DNA of 33,387 nucleotides from Chara braunii (lineage: Eukaryota; Streptophyta; Charophyceae; Charales; Characeae). Made by a program: the position numbers and the translations under genes. The stretch covers positions 1,553,090 through 1,586,476 of the forward strand of contig BFEA01000286.1 of NCBI GenBank assembly GCA_003427395.1, written 5' to 3'. Positions 1 through 9,094 of the stretch are shown here, one piece after another (position 1 is the first letter of the stretch; each line of letters starts with the position of its first letter). The notes below the pieces were generated by a model. It ran no database searches, was not told where the DNA came from, and worked only from the letters and a program-made list of their open reading frames with translations.

Positions 1-766
1 AGTCGGGGGGGGGATCGCGACAGCGGGAGAGGAGAAAAAGAAGAAGAAGAAGAAGAAGAAGAAGAAATAAATAAATAAAATTTGTTGCTTACCTGGCGAT
101 GGCGGCAATCAATGATCAAGGCGGCAACGAGGAGCACGGCGCTGATGACGTGGCACGGCGGCGACGGTCTCAACGACGACGATGTCGTGGCACAACGGCG
201 ACTGAGGTCTTGATGACGGCGGTGATGACGTGGCACGGCACTGAAGGTCACGACGACGAAGGGGGAGCGAATCGCTCCGATACCAGTGTAACGAGCGTGA
301 GGCTGAGGGTGAGCCGAGGGAGAGGAGAGAGAGGGAGAGAGTGAGAGCACACACACACACTCACTCACTCGACATGACTGACTCGGACTGAGGATCGGAC
401 GCAGACACAGTGGCAAGTCACAAAGTCGAAGTCTTGGATTTCGAATGCCGAAACAGCAAGTGACACTGAGTACGAGTACAGTAGCCGAGAACTGGTACGA
501 GACTGGTCCCCGTACCGTACGGGGAGCCGGTATAAGTACCGTTGACACGTACGGTACTAGGGGCATTTCTGCAAAGGCCCCGAGGGCAGAACTGAAAAAT
601 GCAGTATTTGAAAGTGGCGCCCGAATTGCAGCATGGCGCCAGTTGTCCAAAATCCTACAGTACCAAAGGAGGGGTTTGGAAAAAGGGAGCCAGGCCGAAA
701 ACAGGATGCAGCTGAAACAGCAAAAGATAGACCAGGGATCGAGCCCTGGCGGAGTCCGTAATACAC
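1..766. other. Low-complexity and unassigned DNA at the left edge
   Basis: No gene is recognised here. The stretch holds a GAA microsatellite followed by AAAT repeats (about 36-80), a GC-rich part with repeated TGACGTGGCAC motifs (about 145-240), and an AC/ACTC microsatellite (about 350-370). A palindromic stretch with the core CCGTACGG lies near 510-560. The open frames here (for example 445-858) have no recognisable domain and no codon pattern that I trust. The TGACGTGGCA motif is shared with the LTR family at 3420-4383 and 6103-7348, so part of this DNA may be a degraded LTR, but I could not align it. Confidence 0.4.
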
Positions 767-1500
767 AATCTTTGTCCCACAACCAAGGTTTTTCCTTTTT
801 CAACAGTTTTCTCATAGGAGTCACGATCAAGGAGAAGCTTCTGACGAGCTTCCTATAGTACCTAGCAAATCCTAGGAAAGATCTTAGTTCAGTTATAGTC
901 TTAGGTTGTAGCCAATCTCTGATTGTTGTTATCTTCTTTTCTTCAGGCCTTGGTCCTTCTTCGTTCACTATATGCCGTAAGGAAGACTTCAGGCTTAGCA
1001 AACTCAGACTTCTACGGATTCAGTTTGAAGTTGCCCTCGCGCAACTTCTGCAAGACCGTTCGTAGGTGTTTCTCGTAGTATTCCAGTGTCTTACTGTACA
1101 CTAGAGTATCGTCGAGATAGACTACTACGAATTGATCGAGCCATTATCGGAACAACTCGTTCGTGGACCTTTGGAAGGTCGCAGGTGCATTGGTCAAACC
1201 GAAAGGCGTAACCACAAACTCGTAGTGGCCATACCTGGCTCGAAATGTCGTCTTATGTTGATCCTCAGGAGCCACCTCGTCTGGTGATAGCCTGACTTTA
1301 GATCAATCTTGCTAAAGTATCTTCACCCCTGCCGCTGATCCAATAGATCGTCAATGTGGGGAAGAGGCTCCTCGTTTTTTACAGTGACGGAGTCCAGCCC
1401 ACGATAATCTATACATAGACGAAGTTCACCTTCCTTTTTGGACACGAATAAGACAGGCGCACCATAAGGAGATGAGCTAGGGCCCATCCCTTGTCAATAA
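767..1500 (-). pseudogene. Reverse transcriptase and connection remnant of the minus-strand Ty3 element
   Basis: Translation in changing frames gives RT landmarks: [18 protein letters not shown], then [25 protein letters not shown], the active-site block VVVYLDDTLVYSKTLEYY (YLDD at 1108-1119), and the connection block TELRSFLGFARYYRKLV. There are at least two nonsense codons in the last frame (TAA at 1144-1146 and TAG at 1012-1014) and several frameshifts, including a garbled stretch between the DLKSGYHQ-like part and YLDD. Homology stops near 767 after a LWDK-type segment; no RNase H or integrase follows. It is non-functional. Confidence 0.8.
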
Positions 1501-3414
1501 GTTCTTGCAACTGCTTTCCCTAGGAGACATTCGATAAACGAGACCCTTGGGAGTCTTGCTTCTAGGAATGATCTCGATTGTGTGCTTAATAGCACGCTCA
1601 GTAATTCCCGTCGGCTTAGTTTGCAAGTCCTTGTATTCGTCGAAAAGTTTTTCGATAGAAGGTGGATAGGATGAGGAACACTCACCAACTCGCTTGACAA
1701 CCACCATCATCACCTCCTGATCCAACTTCTTCTTCACTACCATTGATCGAAAAGTTAGGTAACTCATACAACAGAAAGACAGGGTAGAGTTAGAGCCAGA
1801 CTTATGATACAACTTTATAGCACGCAGTTCAAACTTCTCGTCCTTGAGTTTGACAATTTTATCTTTGAACCTTACCTCTGGGTCGGCTTCCTCGTGCCAA
1901 TCCATTTCGAGAATCATGTCGAATGGTAGGCTCTTTTCTATTAAGAAGGATATCTCATGTAATATTTCATTTCCTTCCTTAGTTCTAAAGTAACACTTGA
2001 TACGATCGACGTATTGAGAGACATTTATCGTGCTCTTGTCAGCCAATATACACGTAATAGGTCGAGGTAAGTCTTTTACCTTCATTCCCAGGTGCAATTT
2101 ATAAATTGCCTTCTCTGAGATATAAGACCGCGTCGATCCTGGATCTAACAGAGCACCTACTCCCGAGTGGGCAATCTCAATATCCGCGATCATCAACTCA
2201 CCCTTAGACTTAGCTTTCTTCGCCCATGAACTCCGTAGTGCTATGAGTTTATTGTCGAGCTCATCAAGGGAATCGTCCAGTGAGACAGAACAAAGTACAG
2301 TGTCGGGGTGTTCTGGACGACGGGCGGAAGAAGAGTCATCCTCTGCCTTAAGAGTTGAAGGGGTAAAAGGGGTTATAGGCGCCTTACCTTTGTCTTCATC
2401 TAAATCCTTTGACTCAGTAGGAGCAGATGCTACTCCTACTGGCTGCTCGCTTTTGGGTTTCGAATAAGCGGGCACCAAGCTATCACGTGCCCAAAGGCAC
2501 TGACGATTGTCCATCTTGGACCGCCTTTCCTCTCGTGTCATATTCATTTTCTCCCAAGGCTTCCCGAACGCAATGCCAGGATGCTCGGGAAACGAGCGTG
2601 GTCTCTTTTTCTTTTTCCATTGGGTCTGGCCTCCCTTGTTGGCCATTACGGCAGTGACGTCACCCTTCCCAAACTCACTGTCACCACTAACTACTCCTCC
2701 CTTAGACTTGTCGAGGGGTAACTTCTCTACGGTTTCTTCGTCAAATACCACAAGCATGTGGTCCTGGCGCTTTTGCCGCCAAAGGACCCGCTTCCCGTAC
2801 CCACCAACTGGTCCTGTCTTAACCACGGATGCATACGTCCCTTTTACCTGTGCAGTCATTTGCTCCCTTTGGAGCACAAGGTCACGGAACTGTCGGTAGT
2901 TATACTTACCGGATTTTGCCTCAACCACAAGATGTCCTCGAATGGGTTCAGGCAAAGCTCGCGAGAAGATGTGAAGGACCGGGTTGTCGTGTAGGTTCAA
3001 TCCAGGTACCTGGAGCAACCGATCCACTTCACGAGATAGCACATCTACAGAGGTCCAACGTTTCTGCCCTATGGTGGTGAACTCATCGAAAGCTTTGTCG
3101 ACCGTCGTCTTATCCAAGAATCTCTCCTTGATCTTCTGGAGAAATTCTCGAAGAAGCAGGGTCTTTGCCCAGTCACCGATGTCCTCGAACGCAGTAGCGT
3201 TGACCTCGGACAATATACCCATTCCTTGGCGGTTTCGCCAATACAAGAAGTCAAAAAAGCCACTTTGCTTTCCGGCTATATCGGTGCAGTCCCACAATAT
3301 TTCTGGATCTCAGCGATCCAGAGCAACAAGTGTTCGTCCCTCTTTCCGTTGTAGGTAAAAGGAAGTTTCATCTTAACCTTTTCTTTCTTCTTTGGTTTCT
3401 CTACCTCTTTGACC
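1477..3414 (-). pseudogene. Gag core and retropepsin-like protease of the minus-strand Ty3 element
   Basis: The frame enters at the solo LTR junction and passes a lysine-rich linker to a Gag core opening (LPFTYNGKRDEHLLLW, about 3385-3335). A frameshift near 3290 leads into a 606-codon frame (3297-1477). That frame holds the retrotransposon Gag helical domain (about 3210-2870, with an FSRALPEPIRG-like segment), a degraded nucleocapsid region near 2500 with only one of the expected zinc-knuckle cysteines, an acidic spacer, and a retropepsin-like domain (about 2210-1880). In place of the catalytic D-S/T-G the protease has D-P-G-S (2134-2145). The later hydrophobic loop LPFDMILEMDWH is present. 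The frame then runs into the start of RT and ends at 1477 by another shift. Confidence 0.8.
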
Positions 3415-3419
3415 GTTTC
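3415..3419 (+). repeat. Target-site duplication, left copy (right copy 4384-4388)
   Basis: GTTTC directly precedes the solo LTR and directly follows it at 4384-4388. Collapsing the duplication restores one continuous gag reading frame on the minus strand, which independently supports the boundaries. The next base on each side is T, so a 6-bp reading is possible. An alternative reading uses the TGTAG shared by both junctions and also keeps the frame. Confidence 0.7.
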
Positions 3420-4383
3420 TGTAGTAACCCGTGTTCTGCAACAGTCTGGGCCTCGAACGGAGCTCATACTACACAGGCGAAACTCGGCCTGTGCCAGGCA
3501 GTGTGACCATGCACTGCCTTGGATAGTCAAAAGTCTAAGTCAACTGTCAAAGGTACCAGGCCCAGGCCCTTGGTTGGATACACTCACTTGTTGTGCGCAG
3601 GTACCCAAACAGCATCAAGGCCACAGGGAGTTCGGTTTCAGGCCTATCTGGGCCGTCATTTGCCTTGTGATCTCGATGGCCGAGGGAAGCAGCAACCGGG
3701 GTCCAGACCCCGCATCAACGCTACATAAGCCTGGACCTCCTGGCTTGGAGAACATTCTGTCTTGCGCCAATGCTGACTGCACGCGTTGACTACGACGCTA
3801 ACGTGATGCTGCGACGCTGGTTGGACGTTGGCTCTACGCTGGCACTTGGGCGATTACGGCGACGTGCTGCTGGCTTGGCATGGTGGCTAGCTGGCAATTG
3901 TCTTCTGGGCATGCTGACGTGGCAGCTGCCACACGCCGCCGCTGACGTGGCCGCTGCCACGTGTATTGTTGCTGACTTGGCAAGGCTACATGACTGGTAT
4001 TGCTGTTCTGATTCATCGTCACTCGGGAAGAGATCATGACTGTGGGGCGATAGTAGATACGTACCTGGTTATCGTCGACATTGCTCCAGCTCGCTGATGA
4101 GGACTGATTTACGTGCCACGTGGCACATTGTGATAGAATTTCAGATTCGCGTTCAGACTATTGATTATTGAGGTAGCGATCGAGGAGGGAGCCCGAAGTA
4201 GAAGTGGGCGTTGTCTTCTTTCTCCACTCTAAGTGTGTTCTCCCTCCTCTCTCCTTCGTCTATGTATGTTTTCCCATTTCATTCTATCTGGACACAATTA
4301 TGATTATTGACAATCATCAGCAGGTTGATATCTATCTGGGCTTGCATTGTTGACAAGTGTCTTCACGATCTGGGTTCATTGTA
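3420..4383 (+). mobile_element. Solo LTR inserted in the gag of the minus-strand element
   Basis: This 964-bp segment begins TGTAGTAACCC and ends GGGTTCATTGTA. It aligns with the 5' LTR at 6103-7348 but lies in the opposite orientation. The flanks carry a 5-bp direct repeat GTTTC (3415-3419 and 4384-4388), as expected for integration of a Ty3/gypsy element. No internal region is present, so this is a solo LTR left by LTR-LTR recombination. Its end is TA rather than the usual CA, perhaps by mutation. It contains a TATA-like ACGCTACATAAG near 3718 and a run of TGACGTGGC motifs and their reverse (about 3910-4130). Confidence 0.8.
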
Positions 4384-5277
4384 GTTTCTTCCTTTTTGGC
4401 GGGTTCTACTTTCTTCTCGGCGGGTTCCTCGGATTCTTTCTTTGAGGGACCGGGTTTGTCTTGCGTCACCTTCGGCATTGCATTTTTCAGGAGTTTCTCT
4501 TGGGGTGGTTTCTTTTCTACTTCCCCCTTCTTCTCCTCCTCAAAGCTCACCTTGTCCTTACCTTTCACCATTCTCATCATAGTTTCTAATGAGACAATGT
4601 TAGAGTCTATCTTCCTTTCAAGATGAACAAGATAAGTCATGATAGATCGCAATACAGTCGACAAATCAGTCTCAACTTCCTCAAAGTGAAACCGTTCCCT
4701 CATTTCCTCCAACAATTTCTCTTGTTGTTCTCTCTCTTCTTTCCTTCTTCGGAACTCTTCAATCTTTCTTCTCTCTTCCTTTAGAGTATTTTCTAATTGT
4801 CTGACATTCTCCTCAATTAGTTCCACAGATAGTTGTTGTTCCACTTTCTTTTCTTCTTTCTTCTCTTCTTCCTTTCCTTTTTGGTCCATTCTTTCCAACT
4901 GCTCGGCGCCGGTGAAGAGCATTACGCCCTTGTCTGATGAGTTTCTCGATTCGCTTTCCAGTTTCCGTCATCTCAACAGTAGTCTCGGCGGCATCCAGTT
5001 CACCCTCTGCAGCTGGCAGGTTGAACTGTCTGTGGACATGCTGTTCAGCTGCTGGACCGGCACCGTGTATCTCACCAAGCAATTGTATAAGAAGGCCCTT
5101 TAAAGTTTGCCTTCTTACTTCAATTTGACCACGAGTTTTCAATTCTCCTCCTTCGGCATCAGCATAGACTATGAGAGGGGTAGGGAAGAAGAGAAGTGGA
5201 ATGAACCGCGTCAGGATCGAGGCATGCAGACATTTCCAGAGAGAGTTCATTTTCCTACGCGTGTAGATGCCGCACAA
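4384..5277 (-). pseudogene. Gag N-terminal region (coiled coil), frameshifted
   Basis: Two overlapping minus-strand frames (5277-4813 and 4922-4332) read as one acidic and lysine-rich protein broken by a frameshift near 4915. The second has a long charged coiled coil rich in E, K and R (about 4860-4690). A helical segment with LERKIDSNIVSLETMM follows, then a K/E/P-rich linker. The other Ty3 element in the window has a comparable coiled coil and helix upstream of its Gag core (18558-18830), which supports assignment as Gag. At 4384 the frame runs into the solo LTR; its last codons down to 4332 are LTR-derived. Across the LTR the reading frame resumes in phase at 3419. The start codon is uncertain because the upstream frame carries a hydrophobic stretch that may be leader sequence. 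Confidence 0.65.
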
Positions 5278-6087
5278 TAAATAAAATCAGAAGACAAAAA
5301 TAAATTCCACATCACACGCAACTTCTACAGCAAGAATAATCAACAAAAGAAATGAGTTCTCAATCAATTTCTCTATCTTAACTTTGCCGTCTGTTTTCTG
5401 ATGACGTCCTACAATTACAGGTACCGCAGCCACGGCCAATCTGGTCAAGACAACAGCACATGTGTAAGTACACACAACAACCACAAACAATCAACAGGTA
5501 AGTAGAGAGCCAACACAACCACACAATCAATGGTTATCCTCATTTCTACCATCTGCAGAAGCAATGCAACCATCAACAACAAGTGCACACTCACACTCTC
5601 AGCAGCCTGTGTGCATGCCACGTGTCACCCCTGGCATGCCAATGCAGCAGTACTGCCACGTCAGCATCAAGGACCGGCACGGTCTCCAAGGAGGGATGCC
5701 ACGTTGCAGTGCAGGTCTGCTACACACTCAACACTGGTATGCCACGTCAATTGAAGCATCAGCAGGTAACAACAACACAGGTACGTGCCACATCAGACCA
5801 TGCCTTGCATTCCATCATATGCCACATCAGCCTACCAATCTCTCTCTGCACCAGCGCCACGTCAGCACATTGCCAACGAAGCTCTTGCCGGTGCAAGTCT
5901 TCAATGCCGCCACGTCATCATCTCCAAGGGACAGCTGCTCGCACGTGCAATATTACAATGTCTAGACCTGTGGTATTTACCGCGCGCGTTAATAGACGTG
6001 TTTCATTTTGCACATGCGGCACTTCCCACTTACCTGGGTGCCACGTCAGCACCTGACAGCAAACAGAAGATTGCGATGAAGAAGTTT
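5278..6087 (-). other. Untranslated leader of the minus-strand element, rich in GCCACGTCAGCA-type motifs
   Basis: This lies between the primer-binding site and the Gag N-terminus. On the + strand it carries many copies of GCCAC(G/A)TCA(GCA), for example near 5655, 5741, 5787, 5821, 5856, 5909 and 6040, plus a GCCACGTG-type site near 5617. The same motif in reverse, TGCTGACGTGGC, recurs in the solo LTR. ACGT cores of this type are known binding sites for plant bZIP factors, but whether they act here is unknown. The open frames in this stretch are by-products of the motif and look non-coding. Confidence 0.5.
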
Positions 6088-6099
6088 GCTCCAATACCA
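6088..6099 (-). other. Primer-binding site, initiator tRNA-Met type
   Basis: The minus strand reads TGGTATTGGAGC just after the LTR end (CA, then ATT). Many plant Ty3/gypsy and Ty1/copia elements carry TGGTATCAGAGC here, complementary to the 3' end of initiator tRNA-Met. Ten of twelve bases match. Position and spacing fix the LTR boundary and the element's direction. Confidence 0.8.
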
Positions 6100-6381
6100 A
6101 ATTGTGATGAACCCAGTCTGGCAGATACTCAGAAGTCGTCAAACATCAGTTGTCTCATTATCTGCATCAAAGTCTCCAAACGGTATCTCATTACCATCAC
6201 AAGAAGAGAGTGGATGGGGAAGAGACAAAGGAGAAGATGAAAGATTACACAGTAATAATCCCTTCAGACCCCTCTCCTTCTCCGGGCTTCTTCCCTCTCC
6301 ACGTCAACAATGATAACAAGTATGTTCCTGTTCACACACAATAGTGCCACGTGGCACTCCTACTCCGTGAAGACCATGAAG

Positions 6382-6572
6382 ACAGCAGATTCCAGTGACA
6401 ACGTCAATCCTCAGGTGAGTACCCGATCTCCTTCATCCACAGATCCCGATCTTCCTCCTCGCAACCAGTCACCTCANACAGCAGATTCCAGTGACAACGT
6501 CAATCCTCAGGTGAGTACCCGATCTCCTTCATCCACAGATCCCGATCTTCCTCCTCGCAACCAGTCACCTCA
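6382..6572. repeat. Perfect 95-bp direct duplication separated by one N
   Basis: Positions 6382-6476 and 6478-6572 appear identical, with a single undetermined base at 6477 between them. The repeat lies inside the 5' LTR. A perfect tandem copy joined by a single N is the typical look of an assembly join where overlapping contig ends were not merged, so it may not be real. Confidence 0.85.
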
Positions 6573-6653
6573 TGTAGACAGCGTGGACAATGCCAGGTCA
6601 GCAGTCGAGACAGGTGGCATCTGCCACATCATCAATGAAGACCAGAGGCATGT

Positions 6654-6850
6654 GCCACATCAGCATGCAGTGTAGGCCAGTGGCAGCGCCGCATCAGCAT
6701 GCAATGTAGACCAGAGGCAGCGCCACATCAGCATGCAATGTAGTCCAGAGGCAGCGCCACATCAGCATGCTGTGTAGACCAGAGGCAGCGCCATGTCAGC
6801 ATGCCTGGTAGACCAGAGGCAGCGCCACATGATCATGCCTGGCACACAGA
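6654..6850. repeat. 34-bp tandem repeat, about six units, in the LTR
   Basis: Units start at 6654, 6688, 6722, 6756, 6790 and 6824, exactly 34 bp apart. Each begins GCCACATCAGCATGC or a close variant and ends with GACCAGAGGCAGC or similar. The first five units are complete and the sixth is partial. The solo LTR at 3420-4383 lacks the array, so it expanded within this LTR copy or its sublineage. Confidence 0.9.
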
Positions 6851-7348
6851 AGAAACGCCAGCATGCTGCATCGACATCGTGCCGTCGTCCGCAACGCCTG
6901 TGCGCAGCCAGCATGTAGCCAGCGTCGCGCCTGCATAAAGCCAGCGTCTAGTCAAAGTTGAGCCAGCGTCAAAGCAGCATAGCAAGAACGAATGTTGACC
7001 ACCTCGAGGCCAGTCTTTAAGTAGCGTTTGAGGAGACTCTTTGGCCTCATGTCCCCTCCCCTCAGTTGTCCAGATTGCTTCACAGCCGAAGGCCTGGATT
7101 GTACAGTTGCAGATTTCCCCCCTTGGACCTGATGCTGTCTGGGTACCTGCATACAAACAATTGTGCGTGTCCGACTGGCGGCCTGGGCTGGGTACACTTG
7201 ACTTTGACTGTTGGGGTTTCCGGCAGTTGACTTTTTGTCAACTGTTCCTCGTCCAGGCCCTGAATCTTTGCTGGAGTCTTTTCCCCTGTTTTGGCCTGGG
7301 CCCAGGTGTGGCCTGGCGAGGCCTTCAGATTCCACGAGGCTTACTACA

Positions 7349-7776
7349 TGGGTTATTGCAATGAGAACAAGAAAATTCAAATTTTCTTTTCAGATTTTTA
7401 TTGTATTTCACTTCGTCTAAAAAGATCCTCAGGGAGGTGACTATCAATACGATGAAGCCTTGGATAAAGATGATCGACCAGATCCAGCTATGTGGAGTCT
7501 TCCTTGTCAAGTGGCTATGACTGCCCAAGCACGTAGTTCTATTGACGATCCAATACTAGAGTTTGAGGTAAATACATGAATTGCAACAGACAGATGAAGA
7601 ATAGGAGAAACAGAGAGAGAGGCAGCCTGTTTTCAGTGTTTTGTCGTTTTTAATAATGTTCAACTTGATAAGGGAAAAAATAAAATAAATTAAGTCAAGG
7701 ACGTAGCGAGGGTACAATCATACTTTCTTGTTTGCAATGTGTGCTCTTTGCTGGCTTTTGTTGCCAATGTCAACAG
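7349..7776 (+). other. Upstream intron end, with an exon-like open segment
   Basis: This stretch separates the LTR from the first recognised 5-oxoprolinase exon. Apart from the exon-like segment at 7433-7567 it is AT-rich and non-coding. The acceptor before 7777 reads TGTCAACAG after a moderately T-rich tract. The OXP coding sequence that should precede this exon in the protein family (a GPAGGVVG-like segment) is not visible between 1 and 7776. Confidence 0.5.
7433..7567 (+). other. Unrecognised 45-codon exon-like segment
   Basis: A 135-bp open frame is bounded by a plausible acceptor (ATCCTCAG before 7433) and a good donor (GAG then GTAAAT at 7568). It is phase 0 at both ends, like the neighbouring OXP exon. 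The peptide is acidic at first (GGDYQYDEALDKDDRPDPAM) and continues WSLPCQVAMTAQARSSIDDP. It does not match what I know of 5-oxoprolinase at this position and I recognise no family. It could be a C-terminal transposase fragment, an exon of another gene, or chance. If spliced in, it would add 45 residues just before the ATPase motif. Confidence 0.25.
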
Positions 7777-7878
7777 GTGATTGGATTTGATATGGGTGGG
7801 ACATCAACTGATGTAAGCCGATATGACGGGAATTATGAACAAGTATTTGAGACACACACAGCTGGAGTGGCTATTCAG
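7777..7878 (+). CDS. OXP1: 5-oxoprolinase, internal exon a ([11 protein letters not shown] motif)
   Basis: These 34 codons encode [20 protein letters not shown] followed by [14 protein letters not shown], the strongly conserved ATPase-like motif in the hydantoinase A / HyuA domain of eukaryotic 5-oxoprolinases. The enzyme is cytosolic, works as a homodimer, and uses ATP to open 5-oxo-L-proline to L-glutamate in glutathione turnover. The D-M-G-G-T-S-T-D block is the family's second phosphate-binding-type loop, lying roughly a quarter to a third of the way along a protein of about 1,270 residues. The exon is bounded by CAACAG and GTATGG; both introns are phase 0. There are no stops or frameshifts, in contrast to the decayed elements around it. 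Confidence 0.92.
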
Positions 7879-8902
7879 GTATGGATCGTGTCAAGGGTCT
7901 AGTCGTCTTCTTCCTGTTCTTTAAACTTCTTTTTTATTTTGGAAATGCACTGCTACCCACAAATAGATCAGAGCTTTTTTTGTCAAAAAAAGGAGAAAAA
8001 GGTCAAGAAAAAGGAGAACAAGATGACAAGGTAGAGTAAACAGAAGAACCCCTATTGAAACAATGATTACAGGTACTTGCACAGTTGCATTCAGGAATCA
8101 CTCGCATCCAGGAAACTCAATGATTAGAGAATGATAGCAACAAGCAGGATTCTTCATTCATCCGCTAATTGTCCTCAATGGACAATGGCAACGCTTCCTT
8201 CTTCATTTGAAATTTGAATAAAATTTACGCCGAATTTTACGGTCATTATAGTTGTATTGGGGATTATGTTTCAGTCTAAATGCAGCAATAATGACCGTAC
8301 GTTGTATCGGGTGAAGAACGTAGTGAGATTCATGGCATCATCACAGTGGCTATCAAGTCCTTGTCCACTTATCCCCCATCTCTATGGGTCACCTGATGTG
8401 TGAGATCTGCAAGAAGAGCGAGAGGGATTTACACAGTTGTTCATCAATTGTCCATATCTCTATTCTTCCTCTTCTCCCTGCTCAACATTTACATAACTAT
8501 CTTGTTGTATTTGTAACATTGATTGCGAGTTTGCGGAAATCTACTTTTCCAGATCCACTTTGCAGCAATTAGCACTTAGCACTACAGAGTTTTTAATACT
8601 TCTTGGCTTTTAGCAACTTCTGCACTGCTGATTTGCACAATTCATTTTGTGGTGGATTTGGTATGCATCACAATGTGCCAAGCAACTTTGCAACTGCAAA
8701 TCAACTTCGCAACAATTAGCACTTACTACAGAGTTTTCAATCCTTCTTTGCTTTTAGCAACTTCTCCATTGCTGATTTGCTCATTTCATTTTGTGGTTTT
8801 TGTATGCATCACAATTGGCCATTTATTTATTCACGTATTTATTTTTTCAGACCTATGTCCTTTGCACGTTGTTTGTATGCATGCTTGTGCGCGCGTGAAC
8901 AG
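7879..8902 (+). other. OXP1 intron a-b (1,024 bp)
   Basis: This is a GT-AG intron with donor GTATGG and acceptor GCGTGAACAG. It contains AT-rich sequence, a short inverted pair around ACGGTCATTAT (about 8240) and ATAATGACCGT (about 8288), and the 147-bp tandem duplication at 8549-8820. I see no gene inside it. Confidence 0.75.
8549..8820. repeat. Diverged tandem duplication with a period near 147 bp
   Basis: Two successive copies share CAATTAGCACTTA (8566 and 8713), GCTTTTAGCAACTTCT, GCTGATTTGC and TATGCATCACAAT in the same order. The copies are diverged, so the duplication is old. It lies inside an OXP1 intron with no evident function. Confidence 0.75.
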
Positions 8903-8977
8903 GCGCCGCAGTTGGACATCAATACAGTGGCAGCAGGTGGGGGGTCAAAATTGCTGTTTCAAGCCGGAGTCTTCAAG
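8903..8977 (+). CDS. OXP1: 5-oxoprolinase, internal exon b (AAGGGS motif)
   Basis: These 25 codons encode [15 protein letters not shown] followed by [10 protein letters not shown], directly continuing the conserved HyuA-domain sequence after exon a. The [10 protein letters not shown] block is nearly invariant in 5-oxoprolinases and related hydantoinases, and the glycine-rich turn is thought to help form the nucleotide/substrate site. The acceptor is GTGAACAG and the donor GTTTGTGG, both phase 0. The donor is a GTTTGT rather than the stronger GTAAGT type, so splicing may be weaker here. Coding sequence is intact. Confidence 0.92.
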
Positions 8978-9094
8978 GTTTGTGGGATTGTGTCTGGTTA
9001 TTGACACGCCTCAGTCAGACAAGAAGACCATGCATTAATGGTGCCAACTAACCGACCATATGCAAAGATCTACGCCATAGGCCAGGTTGCCACA

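Larger units (their letters stand above)
767..7348 (-). mobile_element. Decayed Ty3/gypsy LTR retrotransposon, interrupted by a solo LTR
   Basis: Reading the minus strand from 7348 downward, the order is a 5' LTR (6103-7348), a tRNA-Met-type primer-binding site (6088-6099), a leader, a coiled-coil Gag N-terminus, Gag core, retropepsin-like protease, and reverse transcriptase with connection region ending near 767. This is the Ty3/gypsy order. RNase H, integrase and a 3' LTR are not seen below 767, so the copy is truncated at its 3' end. A second LTR (3420-4383) of the same family, in the opposite orientation, is inserted in gag. Several frameshifts and stops show that the copy cannot make a full polyprotein. 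It lies antisense to the 5-oxoprolinase gene, in DNA left of its first visible exon. Confidence 0.85.
6103..7348 (-). repeat. 5' LTR of the minus-strand Ty3/gypsy element
   Basis: On the minus strand the LTR begins TGTAGTAAGCC at 7348 and ends TCATCACA at 6103, giving the usual TG...CA ends. A primer-binding site follows 3 bp later. It aligns along its length, in the opposite orientation, with the solo LTR at 3420-4383. Shared blocks include the start TGTAGTAA, a segment with GCAGGTACCCA, a likely TATA/start region near ACGCTACTTAAA (about 7020), and the end TGGGTTCAT. It is 1,246 bp against 964 bp for the other copy. The extra length includes the 34-bp tandem array at 6654-6850 and the duplicated 95-bp segment at 6382-6572. 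Confidence 0.8.

Noticed and set aside
728-750. A tRNA-like T-arm, GGGATCGAGCCC, within the palindrome CCAGGG...CCCTGG
   Set aside because: It resembles an RNA polymerase III B box, but no acceptor stem, D-arm or anticodon arm can be folded around it.
445-858. 137-codon + strand frame at the left edge
   Set aside because: It overlaps the antisense RT remnant at its end and has no known domain; probably chance.
6654-6850. A CRISPR-like array (regular 34-bp spacing)
   Set aside because: The whole unit repeats with scattered changes; there are no unique spacers, no cas genes, and the setting is a eukaryotic LTR.
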